NCBI RefSeq assembly: GCF_000004195.4
Contig: NC_030684.2
Coordinates: 70,601,392 to 70,665,391 of the forward strand
DNA length: 64,000 bases
From: Xenopus tropicalis
Lineage: Eukaryota; Chordata; Amphibia; Anura; Pipidae
Direction of reading: 5' to 3'
In this document: piece after piece, positions 1 through 12,600 of the stretch
How positions within the stretch are numbered: position 1 is the stretch's first letter
How the letters are laid out: every line of letters starts with the position of its first letter
Made by a program: the position numbers and the translations under genes
The notes under the pieces: generated by a model
The model's database searches: none
Seen by the model: only the letters and a program-made list of their open reading frames with translations
Told to the model about the DNA's origin: nothing

Positions 1-587
1 GCCTCTCTTAAAAGTATTTCCAAAAAATTACAAGCTGCCACTGAAAGATATTAAAAGGAAGTTGTTCATATGCACAAGGCACCAATATTGTACTAAATTT
101 ATTCCATAGAAGAATTTGTGTAAATTAAGACAAAAATATTCTTGTTGATTGGTATCATTTTCCTTCTAAGCTGTGTGCTTCTGAGTTCACTGCATACAAA
201 TTGTGGTGCACACAAAACTTCAATTCCATGAGAAAAACTCTTATGAAAACTCAAGAGAAGTTTGTAGGCAGGTTTGGAATGTAATAAGAGATGTTTTCTC
301 ATAGAATTGAATGTGACCCTTTTTGTGCTATTATTGTACTTAGTGTACTATTGTACACACAGTTTTGAAAAGTGTACACAAAAGTTAATTTTTGTTGAAA
401 CAGCCAAAAAAGTTAAGGGAACATTGCTGTGAGGCTGCCATAATTTCAGAGTGAAATTCGGGGACTAATAAGGAGAAGACATCTAGCCCACATCTAGCCC
501 ACTGCACAAAAAAGTTGTATAGGTCACTCACACTTTTCGATCACTCCCCATTTAAACCTAACCCACTCATATTTCCCCAAAAAAAGG
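1..587. other. Intergenic, nothing recognised
   Basis: AT-rich sequence with no convincing exon, RNA gene or terminal inverted repeat. Open frames are short and do not resemble known proteins. Confidence 0.5.
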
Positions 588-810
588 CAGTGTCGAACTG
601 GCCTACCAGGAAACCAGGAAAACCAGGTGCTCCTGACCATTTGGCCTGCGTCATGGTCATTTCCTATTTCTGAATTGGAACAAAACAGAGAAATAGATGC
701 TAACAGATAAATAAAAGAGACTGGGCAAAGAAAGGAGGAAACATAGTTTGGAGAGTGGTCCTATAGTCTAAGGTTTTTTGGTGGGCCCCTGGGGTCCCAG
801 TCCGACACTG
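588..810. repeat. Short hAT-like non-autonomous element
   Basis: The left end reads CAGTGTCGAACTGG and the right end is close to its reverse complement (CCAGTCCGACACTG). The flanking 8-mers are AAAAAAGG and AGAGAAGG, which match at 6 of 8 positions, consistent with an old hAT 8-bp target-site duplication. A fragment with the same right end occurs at 35568-35624. No coding content is seen. Confidence 0.6.
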
Positions 811-2267
811 AGAGAAGGTAAATTGCTCTCAGTTTTTTCCTGTCCCTTATATGGTAACAGAAGATACTCATGTTGCACCTGGGTAGACAATGCTGAACAA
901 TCTACTTTAGAAATGGTACACCTCCTAATTACAGCAAAACATAATACACAGGATTGTTTTATTATTGCAAAGTCAATAGGGGTGGAGTTTTCCAGGGGCA
1001 GTTTTCCCTGGAAACCAAGATCTTAAAACAGGGCCTGTCCATTGGAAACTGGGGCCAATAGGACCCTTATATTACTAGAAATACATTTAAATGATGATGC
1101 TGATTAATGAGATGCAGAGTTTGTTTAGTGCTAGTAAAAAGCAAGAGATGAAAAATGAAATAGTGCTGTTATAGTAAGTATAATAACATCAGAGAAGCAG
1201 GTGGGCGAAGTATCTACAAAACACAGAAAGATTAAGACATATTATTTTCAGATACTGCAGTTGACCATAGGAACCAATCACATATTTACTTATATGCTTT
1301 CATTTTCTAACTTACCGAACACTGATCAAAACTGGTTCCTGATTGAATGCTATGGGAAACTGAACTTTTGCAATTTAGCACTTGTGTTAGGAATGTAAAG
1401 GTATGGTATGTAAAGGCAGAATTTACAAGTCAGCCGTTGTATATACAAAGTATATAGGTAGACATGATGATCTGTTTTCTAGATGACAATAATTACATTT
1501 TAACATAGTGGAGCAGAGGGAGTCAGCAGGCTACGTGCCAGACACCAGTGACGTTAGGACTGTTATAAAAAATGAACTTTTACCAGTTTCTCATAGGTGA
1601 AAAGCTGCTTTCCTGTTAGCAACATTAATTAGGTGTAGTTCTGCTTTTAAACCAAGAAGAAATAACAGAAGTTGCACTAGGTTATCTACTTTCACACGTT
1701 TACAGCATTGACAACTAAAAAAAGCATTAAACATTAATATTTATATCTGCTCAGCAACACATTTGCTTGCATTGTTAGACCAAATTAATGCAGGCAATAA
1801 ATATTTCTACATTTTACAGCATACAGTTGTTTGTGATTCACTGGTAAGTTTTTTCTACTTGCATTTCAGGTACATTGCCCATTTTAAACATAGAGTGTCC
1901 CTTGGTCTAAATGTGTTTCCCATATATTTTGCATACAAACACAATGTAAGCTGCCAAAAAAGGCTTGCATTAATAACCTAAAAATAGTGTGTAAAAAAAT
2001 ATTAAAAAATTGCTATTTTGGGCACTACTGAACCGAACAGGTGGCAACCCTAACAATGCCACATTTTTACCCAGAATTGTAGTCTAATCGAGGTTGCAGC
2101 TAATGAAAACCACAGTGCATTTTGGTAAAACTAGCTATAGTTGCTGTGGCAGTGATATAGGCATACAAGGTTCTGCAGTGTCAGTAATGGCATTAAACAT
2201 AGAAAAGAAACCCAGGAATTACCACCAGCTTAAAGCAGGCATAATGTACAATGTAGGCAGTGCTGTA
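811..2267. other. Intergenic, nothing recognised
   Basis: AT-rich sequence of about 1.5 kb. Short open frames at 1201-1398 and 1763-1981 look like chance frames. No splice-bounded exon or RNA gene was recognised. Confidence 0.45.
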
Positions 2268-2503
2268 CAGGTTCAGACTGGGGGTGCAGGGCCCACCGTG
2301 GCTGCTGCCCCAGGGGCCCCACACCCCTTACGGTGCCCCCACCGGCCACAGTCCCCACTGCACCCGTCCTTCCTTAAGCACGCGTAATTGAAACCTGTCA
2401 GGGGAGGACACCAGTGGCTGGGTGAGCGGCAACAGGGTCGGGTCTGGGCAGCTGGGGCCCACCGGGTATTTTCCCAGTGTCCCAGTGGCCCAGTCTGGTG
2501 CTG
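2268..2503. repeat. Probable hAT-like element with GC-rich core
   Basis: The ends read CAGGTTCAGACTGGG and CCCAGTCTGGTGCTG, imperfect inverted repeats beginning with CAG as in other hAT-type elements in this window. The core is much GC-richer than its flanks. No clean 8-bp duplication was found, so the boundaries are approximate. Confidence 0.4.
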
Positions 2504-3638
2504 TATTAATTGGAAATACACTGGCCCCATGCAGTGCACAGACCTGTGGCAATTTTTAAAAATTGCAGGCAGGGTGCAACACAGAAAACATTGCAGATGG
2601 CATCCTATTTTTGCACTTTGCACCATGTCCTTTATAAATGACACTCATTGTCTCAAATAGTAATTGTATTATCTTCCCATCTATACATATTCTTTAATGC
2701 CTACAAAACAAAAATTTATATCATTCACATAAAGGGCGATTATCACCCTCAAATGGTTGCCCCACCAGAGGTGCGGGCTAATAGATACATAAAATTTAAT
2801 AAATTATACCTGAACCTTAAATGGCTGAGAAAACAACACAGTGGTTATAAACCTTGGTTAAAAATTAAATTATGTTATAAAATTGGTGGGAAGTATGCAA
2901 TGATGTGATTACAGTATGTCTTTTAGTGTTTTACTCTGGGTAACATACTTGCTTAAATACTAGGAAGTTACTGACGTGTCAATATAAGTGGCAAAGGCCT
3001 CTGCTAAGTCTAACTTGGTTTTGTCCTTTGGTTAATTGGTATCAACCGTAAAGATGTAGAGCGGGCACTCAATAAGCAATCTTCCAACAGGTTGATTATT
3101 ATTCTTGTACAAGCAGTAGGCTGCCTCTACTTGTACAAAAATAAAAATCAACCCTACATCAACCATCAAATCAACCTATCACCCTACATCTATATGACTG
3201 GATCCACTCCATTTGACTAAAGGTTCGGGGCAGTGCACCTGAGCCTCTCGCTTCTTGTAGTAAGTTATTTGATTTACTCCTGGACCCTCTTTTGTGCATT
3301 TTTTCAAGTGGTTAATTGGTAAGCAAATATAAATATTGGGTAGAAGCACGACCAAGTGTCAATACATGCAAATATATAAATCTCAAGCATTGCTGTGTGT
3401 CCAAGGTGGCTGGTGTGTGTGTCTAAAGCACCTTTCTGGGTGTGTTTCTTTGGTAGGGTTACATTTATACCGACCAGGCAGTGGGCATGTTTCCGAAGGG
3501 GCAGGTTTGTGATACAACTGAGGCAGAGTCAGAGGTAAATGAGGCCACATTAAAATTTTTTGTGAGTTTGGTGACCTAGAGGGGGAGCGCCCATACCTCT
3601 TCTGTTTACTCCTAGTTCTTTCCCTATACTGCTTATAT
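2504..3638. other. Intergenic with a small palindrome
   Basis: No gene is recognised. An imperfect inverted repeat of about 64 bp lies at 3090-3153, with arms starting GGTTGATTATTATTCTTGTA and ending in the complementary sequence. It could be a small transposon remnant. Confidence 0.4.
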
Positions 3639-3746
3639 GTCAATGAAAATTAAGTCCTGGTAAAGCCCATGGGGACTGAACGGCTGGAGAGGAAGTTCAA
3701 CCATCCAATCCCTGTGCAGCTCTACCAGGACTTAAATTTCATTGAC
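3639..3746. repeat. 108-bp hairpin repeat
   Basis: TGTCAATGAAAATTAAGTCC at the left is nearly complementary to the right end (GGACTTAAATTTCATTGACA), giving arms of about 25 bp around a 55-bp centre. The structure is typical of a short inverted-repeat element. No target duplication was established. Confidence 0.5.
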
Positions 3747-5290
3747 AAACCAGCAGTACAGAAAGCTGTGTAGGGGGGGGAAATAAATGCAGACATCAGA
3801 ACTACTGTTCTCCCTTTCCAAGTCTGCAGCTCACTGACAGCAGGGTGGCTTGCTCATCCAAGTAAGCGCAGCACTGCATGGCACCCCCCCTTAAAGAGCA
3901 CTATCACTAAAAAATTGTTTCCCTCACTAGAGGTGTAGGCTAATAGAGCCCACACTCCAGTAGTGGAAAACAATATTGTTTTCACTAAATATGCCCCTCA
4001 CCAATTCTAAGTCACCTCTACTGGAAGGGAGCAGTGTGGTGGTCATGTTGGGGCAAAGGCATGACACAACTTGCTCATTGTGCGCATATGTGCCATAAGC
4101 ATATGTGCGCATATGTACCGTAATATGTGCCGTAAGCTTGGGAGGAACATCCACTGCTCCTACGTGAGGCTCATGTGCATAACGAGCACCCTCCTGGTGC
4201 GGCTGGCCTACCGCCAGGGGGGCCCTAATAATTATGTTGTACAGGGACCTGTGATTTCTGATAGAAGCCCTGGGACCAGGCAGGGGTGGGTCTGCACCAC
4301 TGCCCGATTAGCCTTTATAAGGACACACCTGCCATTGCTCCTCCAATTTCCCCACCCAGCCTGCCCATTTCTCTGCCCCATCTACCTATTTTCTCTCCCT
4401 GTCTGCTCACTTCTCTGCCCCATGATGACATCACCACCCACCTGCCCCCCAACCTGAGGGCTGGTATCATTCCACAAAAAAGGTGGCCTTCTTACAATTC
4501 CTGGCCTGCATGTCTTTCTAATTCTCAGCACAGTATGAAGTGACAGTTGTTTTTAACTGTATACAGCAGTTTATTTTTTTATTTTTTTTACATTTTCTTT
4601 TTACCAGAGACTGGCAGTTGTTCATATTGTTTAATAAACTTTATGGAAAGTTTTTAAAGCTATCTTTTGTGGCCTTCGCCACAACTGTTCATAGAATAAG
4701 AACACATTAAGCTATTGAACCCTTACAAAAATAGTTAGAAAATAGGCCTAGGACAATGCAAGACAAGCAATAGCTGCAATATTAAACAAAGCCATTAGGT
4801 AGATTGATTAGAAGCTCCAGGAATAGGGAAACCTACATTATGCATACTAAAACACTTAACCATCATTAGCAAATCACTGTTGTTTTCCAGTGGACTTAGA
4901 TGAAATGATTTCCTCAATAAAGCTGATGGCATATGGGCCATTATATCTGCTGGCATATTTCAGACAGCAGAGAAGCACCTTTAGCTCCTGCATCTACAAT
5001 TACCTTTGGGGTTAGTAGTAATATGTATTAAGACCCACCCAATAATGTGCTGAACCCTGGTACCAGCATACTGTTCAGTTGTAGTGATCATAGCAAAATA
5101 TTAACGTATCTCTTCTCAGGGCTACCATATGATTACTAGCAGTCAGAAATCCTGTTAGGGATACTGTCCCATAAGGGGCCCAGTGTGCCATGACACTGGT
5201 TGGATGTGGCAAATGAATTCTGATATACTGGGAGAATGGCCAGGCACCTCTAACAACTACCTGTCTGTTCTAGTACACTTAGTAACACTG
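3747..5290. other. Intergenic, low-complexity patches
   Basis: Contains a cluster of GCATATGTGC-type repeats at 4078-4137 and a C/T-rich patch at about 4320-4450. Frames in the latter (4071-4543) are low-complexity and not protein-like. No exon was recognised. Confidence 0.4.
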
Positions 5291-5760
5291 TTAAGGTGGC
5301 AATACACAATCCAATTTCACATGAACAATCTAATTGGTACACGATCGTTTGACAATCAGTTTGCCATACGATATGCCATCCATGGACAGCGATTATTTGA
5401 AAAAATGTCATCGTATTGTTGACATAAAATACAGAAGGATCATACATTTACGTACGATCCAATATTGTGGCGGAAGCAGTATTTAACTGTCTGTCATAAG
5501 CTCTGTGTATGCCATACTCCTGCCTGCCCCATGCCCCTGTGTGTGCCATATCCTACTCTACCAGTAGTTCTGAGGAGTTTTGCCAGCATTTTGGAAATGG
5601 TTACAACTTGCTGCACTATCCAAAAAACATGTCTTATTAAAGGTTATATAATATGTAGCGTTCACATATGAGCGAACCCTGCAATAAGCAAATTAAGGTT
5701 TCACAAAGAATGTTCGTGCACTTCAGTATATGTTTGTTGACTTCTGCTGGCAATGTACGT

Positions 5761-5905
5761 ACAGTGGATATAATAAAAAAAGTTCTAAACACCTGATGAA
5801 GGGGTACGCCCCCAAAACGTTGCTTTCTGAATAAACACGCAGGGGCTTTGCCCCTCTTGCACTTACTTACTTGTTGTGCTGGCTGATTCAATTTTTTGTC
5901 AGACT
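5761..5905. repeat. Dispersed repeat fragment
   Basis: Starts with a stretch resembling the end of the neighbouring Tc1 element (ACAGTGGATATAATAAAAAA). It continues with a self-complementary GGGGTACGCCCC segment and a GCAGGGGCTTTGCCCC hairpin. The family is not identified from sequence alone. Confidence 0.4.
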
Positions 5906-5908
5906 GTA

Positions 5909-7468
5909 CAGTGGATATAAAAAGTCTACACACCCCTGGTAAAATATCAGATTCCTGTGCTGTACAAAAATGAGACAAAGATAAATCATTTCAGAACTTT
6001 TTCCACCTTTAATGTGACCTATAAACTGTACCACTTAATTGAAAAACAAACTGAAATCTTTTAGGCGGAGGGAAGAAAACCAAAAAAACTAAAATAATGT
6101 GGCTGCATAAGTGTGCACACCCTTAAACTAATACTTTGTTGAAGCACCTTTTGATTTTATTTCAGCACTCAGCCTTTTTGGGTATGAGTCTATCAGCATG
6201 GCACATTTTGAATTGCAAGATTTGTCCACTCTTCTTTGCAGAAACACTCCAAATCTGTCAGATTGCGAGGGCTTCTCCTGGGCACAGCCCTCTTCAGATC
6301 ACCCCACAGATTTTCAATCGGATTCAGGTCTGGGCTCTGGCTGGGCCATTCCAAAACTTTAATCTTCTTCCGGTGAAGCCATTCCTTTGTTGAGTTGGAT
6401 GTATGCTTTGGGTTGTCATGCTGAAAGATGAAGTTCTTCCTCATGTTCAGCTTTCTAACAGAAGCCTGAAGGTTTTGTGCCAATATTGACTGGTATTTGG
6501 AACTGTTCATAATTCCCTCTATCTTAACTAAGGCCCCAGTTCCAGCTGGGGCGAAGTGCAGTATTGGTTTTGCGCCAAACATATTTTTTGGAATTATGGC
6601 CAAAAAGTTCAACCTTGGTTTCATTAGACCATAACACCTTTTCCCACATGCTTTTGGGAGACTTCAGATGTGTTTTTGCAAAATGTAGCCTGGCTTGGAT
6701 GTTTTTCTTCGTAAGAAAAGGCTTTCAATTTACCACTCTACCCCATAGCCCAGACATATGAAGAATATGGGAGATTGTTGTCACATGTACCACACAGCCA
6801 GTACTTGCCAGATATTCCTGCAGCTCCTTTAATGTTGCTGTATGCCTCTTGGTAGCCTCCCTGACCAGTTTTCTTCTCGTCTTTTCATCAATTTTGGAGG
6901 GACGTCCAGTTCTTGGTAATGTCACTGTTGTGCCATATTTTCTCCACTTGATGATGACTGTCTTCACTGTGTTCCATGGTATATCTAATGTCTTGGAAAT
7001 TCTTTTGTATCCTTCTCCTGACTGATATCTTTTAACAATGAGATCCATCTGATGCTTTGGAAGCTCTCTGTGGACCATGGCTTTTGCTGTGGGATGCGAC
7101 TAAAAAAATTTCAGGAAAGACCAACTAGAGCAGCTGAACTTTATTTGGGGTTAATCAGAGGCACTTTAAATGATGGCAGGTGTATGCTGACTCCTATTTA
7201 ACATTATTTTGAATGTGATTGCTTAATTCAGAACACAGCTACATCCCCAGTTAGAAGAGGGTGTGCACACTTATGCAACCACATTATTTTAGTTTTTTTG
7301 GTCTTCTTCCCTCCACCTAAAAGATTTTAGTTTTTCAATTGAGTGGTACAGTTTATAGGTCACATTAAAGGTGGAAAAAGTTCTGAAATGATTTATCTTT
7401 GTCTCATTTTTATACAGCACAGGAACCTGACATTTTACCAGGGGTGTGTAGACTTTTGATATCCACTG
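5909..7468 (-). mobile_element. Tc1/mariner-type element, inactive
   Basis: A 1560-bp element flanked by TA on both sides (5907-5908 and 7469-7470), the Tc1/mariner target duplication. The ends are inverted repeats starting CAGTGGATAT, and the first about 90 bp of each end are complementary (containing GTCTACACACCCCTGG on the left and its complement on the right). It carries a broken transposase frame on the minus strand. The full length is retained, so decay came by point changes and small deletions rather than truncation. Confidence 0.93.
6128..7078 (-). pseudogene. Tc1-type transposase pseudogene
   Basis: The minus-strand frame from 7078 encodes an N-terminal helix-turn-helix DNA-binding region (MVHRELPKHQMDLIVKRY, later KISKTLDIPW-like) and a GRPSKI motif, typical of Tc1 transposases that cut and paste DNA. 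An in-frame stop follows near 6725. Beyond it the text continues as LTKKNIQARLHFAKTH and then WSNETK, where Tc1 enzymes normally have WSDETK, so the first catalytic aspartate is changed to asparagine. After about 6565 the frame shifts, probably with an internal deletion. The rest shows QHDNPKHTS and SPDLNPIENLWGDLK, the second and third catalytic positions of the DDE domain. A second shift comes near 6195 before the original stop at 6128-6130. At least four lesions make the gene non-functional. Confidence 0.9.
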
Positions 7469-7469
7469 T

Positions 7470-7610
7470 ATGTACATCTTTATTTATAAAGCGCTACTTA
7501 TGTACGCAGCTCTGTACAGTAGAATAGATTAATACAAATAGGGGGTTATTAAAATAATAATAGATAAATACAAATTATAACAACAAATACAAGGTACGAT
7601 AATAAGTTAA
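7470..7610. repeat. Dispersed repeat (copy 1)
   Basis: Begins TGTACATCTTTATTTATAAA then GCGCTACTTATGTACGCAGC and is nearly identical over about 140 bp to the repeat starting at 24346. It abuts the right TA of the Tc1 element, which may have inserted at its edge. Confidence 0.7.
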
Positions 7611-7852
7611 TCATGACATGCGCAGAGAACAATCGTTTAATGAAAAATGTCTGGCACACACACCAACTGGCAGATTTAATCGCTGAATTATTAAATCCAG
7701 GCGATCAATTTTTTGGCAGTAATGTCGGGCCGATTAGTGGCCTGGCGATCGTTTGTACACCATCAACTATATTTTAAGTTAACAATATTATCAGATCGTT
7801 CTGGAATCGGTTATTTTAAAGTAAAAAAACAGCTCATGTATGGCCACCTTTA

Positions 7853-9149
7853 CAGGATTCTTCCAAACATGCCACAAACTAGCTGCTATACATGAAGTCA
7901 CTATGTAGCAGAAGGCAATTTTAGACAGATTGCTGAAACTGCTGTGGCATTGTAGCTAGTATAGTTTAGCACTACCCGCAGACTGATGGCTTCTGTTTAA
8001 AAACATACTGTATGATCGTTCAAGGCGTTTTTTAAGTTTCATAATGCCACATAAGCTTATTCTATGGCGTCTATGGACAAACATTTCTTAAATGATTTGC
8101 TGAATGCCAGAGTGGGAGTACCCCCTCACAGTGTAATTGCCACAGATCCAGCATTGTAATTTTTACATAGTTCTGTGGGCATTTTACATATAAATTACAA
8201 ATCACTATTGAAAGATATCTAGTAATTTACCATCAAAATTAAGATTTGTCATACCTCCTATTGAGTTGAAGTTTCCTAGTCACTTTAGGCTAATGGCCCA
8301 TGGAACGAGTTAGCCAGTTGCAGCAAAATAAAAGCAGCAGAGCCATTTTACTAAACTGCAAACATTTGTCATTTCAGATTTTCTGGTGCACATATACAGT
8401 ATATTATCGCTTATTATCACATCCACATTACATAAGCTTTTGCACAAGGTTTACTAAAGTCTATCGCCATAATTATCACCTAATAAAGAGAAAATTGTCT
8501 GCAGTTTTTATAGTCACCTGGAGAGTGGCGTTAGGAGAAAACATGCCAGAAATTATATAATGGAAGATATGATGTTAGGATTTTTTAATGCAGGCAGCGA
8601 ACATGTTAAATGCACCCAGGGCAAATTCAACCTAGTAATGCATTATGAGTGAATCAATAGTTTACAAATAATTATTATTGATTACTAATATTACTTTATT
8701 GGCCATAATTACATTTAAAAATTCATTTGTAAATGGCTAAAAAGTACTATTTTATATAAACTATTAGTCAGGTTATTTGCAGCGGCGCCAAATAATCTAC
8801 CAGATTTACTGCAGATTATGCAGTCGGCCTGAGTGCCAAAAACTCACAGGAAATAATGCTGAAATAAACTACTATCTTTGCATAACTAACAGTGCTTTTT
8901 GCAAGAATAATTTCTTGCATCACACCTTAGTAAACATGCAAGGGGGTCAATTTTGGAGCAGGAAAATTTGCAGCTATAGCAGTACATGAGTTTTAATATA
9001 GGACCGTTCTTATTTTTTGGATATAAAATTTGGCAGTCTATATTAGCCCTTTCCCCGCTGTCCCCAATCTAGCCAAGACTTTGTCAATCTTTTTACAAGT
9101 GCTTTTTTCTTTTAGCACCGAGTATTAGAGAATTAGAGAATCAGCCTGT
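7853..9149. other. Intergenic upstream of RTN2
   Basis: AT-rich. No exon, RNA gene or clear transposon end was recognised. Composition changes to CpG-containing near 9150. Confidence 0.45.
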
Positions 9150-9637
9150 AAAGCAGCTGTGAGAACTGGTCACCCGTCACCCCTGTGCATGAGACACGTG
9201 CAAAGTGCTAGGAGTCGCGGGAGCGCGCAAGTACAAATGAGCAGAGACCCTTTCATGCATTGCGCAGCGCCACCGATAGCAACAAAATATATGTTATATG
9301 AAAAAAGGAAGCGACCGCTCTCATGGCAACCACGGTATTGCTCTATAGTGTTTCAATCAGCTATTATTGACATATATCAACACTATGTCATCCGCCCTGC
9401 CCCTGCGTGTGCTCGCTCCGTGACCCTCCCCGCCGCTCCCTACAGAGCTCTCCTGCCCCTCCCTTCTCCTTTGTCTCTCACCCTCCTCCCTTTTCTGGTG
9501 CTGCTCTGGGTATTGTGTCTATGTAGTTGTACGGCTGTATTTGTAGCTGCCATATAACAACATGAGATGATAGCGGGCCCGGGTGTTTGGCTCTGTGTGC
9601 TGTGTGTCTGTATGGGTGTCACACGAAGGCAGTGGAC
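9150..9637 (+). promoter_or_regulatory. rtn2: RTN2 CpG-rich promoter / 5' untranslated region
   Basis: CpG and C content rise sharply compared with flanking AT-rich DNA, and the segment leads directly to the RTN2 start codon at 9638. No obvious TATA box was found, consistent with a CpG-type promoter; the transcription start is unknown. Two upstream ATGs lie close to the coding start: ATG AGA TGA at 9562-9570 and an overlapping frame starting at 9612. The RTN2 ATG has a strong context (G at -3, G at +4). Confidence 0.6.
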
Positions 9638-9668
9638 ATGGGACACGTCCTTTCTTTCACACACTGCA
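9638..9668 (+). CDS. rtn2: RTN2 coding exon 1
   Basis: Encodes [10 protein letters not shown] and one base of the next codon, followed by the donor GTAAGT. The sequence parallels the first exon of mammalian RTN2, which begins MGQVLP. The start is chosen for this match and its strong initiation context. Confidence 0.93.
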
Positions 9669-12600
9669 GTAAGTGCCAGCTGCGCTGTTTCTTGCCTGTA
9701 CATCTCCGCTGGGTCTGTCTGTGTCCATCTGTGTCATTGTCTGGCTACATGATCTTGTATGTTTGTGGTGGTGCAGGGGTGCGGGTATCATCATGTTCTG
9801 TTGTACATAACTGAACATAAGAGAACTAGTTTTAAGATGCCAGTATAAAAGGGTTACTTGTTACTAGCGCTAAATTAGCGCTAGTCTCTTGTATGACTAC
9901 CTTTATCTTTCTATGAATAAGACACCTGAATGCGGTAATAGGAAAGAAACATTAATCCCATAGCAAAACTGGAACGTTCTACAGATAACAAGAGAGCCCT
10001 TATTGCCTGTATTACTGCTATACATTTCTGCTGTTTTTAATTCACATGTTTATGTGTGTGTACCATCATGTACCTGTACCAGCTTTGCTTTGTCTGTATA
10101 CTCTGTCATATACACTTATATACTTACACTTATGCTATCCGTCACCTATTTGATTCTGTGTTGTTCTCATAAACGTTCAGAGCTGCATTTATGGCACTTT
10201 AATGGTACATTTTTATGGCTCATTGTTTTAAATGCCACATGCTTCATTTTCGCTTGCTTGATACACGATCAGAAGATAATAGAATAAAGGGGTTGCTTTT
10301 GGAACTGACAAAAACACATACACACAGCATGCGTTTCTAAAGGCATAAAAAACACCCATGTGTTATCCTTAAAAGCCTTAATAGAACCTTTTCCACTATC
10401 TGTTTTTGCTTAATTTATAATGACATACAGGGAGTACATTCTGGAAACCTGGGACCCTAAAGAACTGTTGTATTTTTCTGTGTAGCACATGGGCTCAACA
10501 TCTAATATTTAGAAGGGACATACATAATGATTACATCTTGCCCCATGCCCCGAAGAAAGTTCATGGAGTTGGCGCAATACACCAGTGAGCTGAACCCTTT
10601 AGCATCAGGGCAGAAATTAAAATATAATGTTGTTGGTTTTTGGTTGAGTGGTGATGGGGGATTGTGCTAATAGCTGCAATGGGACAGGTGGGATTCAAGG
10701 CATGCTAATTTTTTGCTAACTTTTTAAATTCTCATCTAGATGGTAAATATGTGGAAATGAAAATGGCGAAACCGATGATTAGTCACAGGAAGGAATTCAG
10801 TAGTCGTACAACCAAAACAAGTCATACAACCAATCACATTATCTTCATACACCAGGACTCATGTACAAACTATAGCTTTACAAAGTGTAAAGATAATTTG
10901 GATGCAAAATGTAGTGCTTTTGACACTATTCAAAAGAGCTACATTCTCCTAGCAGCTTTCAGATTTTTTTTCAACGCATTGCTGGTGTGTTTAAGTGTTT
11001 TGTTCTTTTTTACTGAAAAACTCACCTACATTTCACCCCTCCTTAGCTTGCTAGGATGTGCAAGGTGAGTAATTCTCACAAATATACATATAAATATACA
11101 TAAAATGGCATAAGTCTGGTGCAAATGTAGACTGGAATAACTTTCTGAAAAGGGCAATAACACCACTACATCTGACACAATATCTGAGACTAAGTCAGTG
11201 AGATTTGTTCATGTAATAAATGTCATTTAAATAAATACGTATGCTGGCAGGAAAATAGAGAGGAAACCGAAGCTACGCCATGTTTGCTTCTTGCGACATA
11301 GATCATTAGATTACCTTGTAAGCAGAAAAAACTAATAAAGGTGCTGTATATTGGTAATTTAATTATCTACCTTGCAAGAACCAAACATGGAGTAGATTCA
11401 GTTTCACTCTTTGTCCTGTTTAGCTCAAGAAATAACAAAAACATAGATTTTTAGTAATTTAAAGGATAGTAAAAAAGTACAGCACAAACCTTATTCAGTA
11501 CAGCTCAACAAGAGAGCGCTACCCAACTACCACCCTGTTGTTGTACGTACCACAGCAAACATTGTTTGATTCTTGAGACAAAGTATAGGGCTGTACACAC
11601 ACATAATCCATGCAGAGACATAGCATGGTGCACAGTGGGCCCCAAGGAGGAAGAGGTGCTTGTGGGTATACTATGCATGTACAAATTGTTGCAAAATGGA
11701 CATCTTTGTTTAGAAATCTTTGGGACTGAGCCCTAGATTCTGCTACATCATTGGCATACATGGCACTGCTCATCGATTTCCACAGCACCTGTTATTGGTA
11801 CTACAACTATATTGTCAAATTTTGGTGCAAATTCAGGTTTACTGCTGGGAATCCTACATCGGATGTGGCTCCTAGAGTGGAATTTATGTAGTCCTTAGTC
11901 TGCCCAGTGGCTGCATAGGATTCTTTGTGGGACAAACTCAGTTTATTATGGTCTAACCTGTGTAGACTATTATATGTTTGGCCAACTAAAGTTGGTTAAC
12001 TCAAGTTGTGCCTGCTTTGGAATATTCCACTATGAAAATAGGGGGCCATAATATGCTTTTGCCTAGGGTCCCCAATCTTTTAAATCATTGACTGGAGTTC
12101 CCTGTATACACTTAGGGGCTGATTTAATAAGACACGATTTCGAATCCGAATTGGAAAAATTCCGATTGGAAACGAACATTTTGCGACTTTTTCGTATTTT
12201 TTGCGATTTTTTCGGCGTCTTTACGATTTTTGCGTAAAAAAACGCGAGTTTTTTGTAGCCATTACGAAAGTTGCGCAAAGTCGCGATTTTTTCATAGCGT
12301 TAACACTTGCGCGCAAAGTCGCGCCTTTTTCGTAGCGTTAAAACTTAAAAGGCGAGACGTTTCGCTACGAAAAAATCGCGACTTTGCGCAACTTTCGTAA
12401 TGGCTACGAAAAACTCGCGTTTTTACGCAAAAATCGTAAAGACGCCGAAAAAATCGCAAAAAATACGAAAAAGTCGCAAAATTACCGATCATTACGAAAA
12501 AAAACGCAATCGGACGCATTCGGCCCGTTCGTGGGTTAGTAAATGTGCCCCCTAGGGGCATGTTTAAAATGTAAAAAAAAAAAAAACATTTAAAGTGCAC

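Larger units (their letters stand above)
5291..7852. repeat. Nested transposon cluster with GGTGGC ends
   Basis: The left edge reads TTAAGGTGGC and the right edge GGCCACCTTTA. These match a family seen again at 15713-16036, 27733-27943, 30722-31000 and near 57100. Between the edges lie a fragment at 5761-5905, a Tc1-type element at 5909-7468 and a repeat fragment at 7470-7610. Later insertions into an older element are the simplest reading, but the outer pairing is inferred from the ends only. Confidence 0.45.

Noticed and set aside
2273..2644. 123-codon minus-strand frame
   Set aside because: Runs through a GC-rich hAT-like element; composition explains the open frame.
1..9149. Search for PPM1N or VASP exons, the recalled human neighbours on the far side of RTN2
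   Set aside because: No frame on either strand showed phosphatase or EVH1-type motifs; they may lie outside the window.
9159..9557. 132-codon plus-strand frame upstream of RTN2
   Set aside because: Lies in the CpG-rich leader region, in low-complexity CT-rich sequence; better explained as 5' untranslated DNA.
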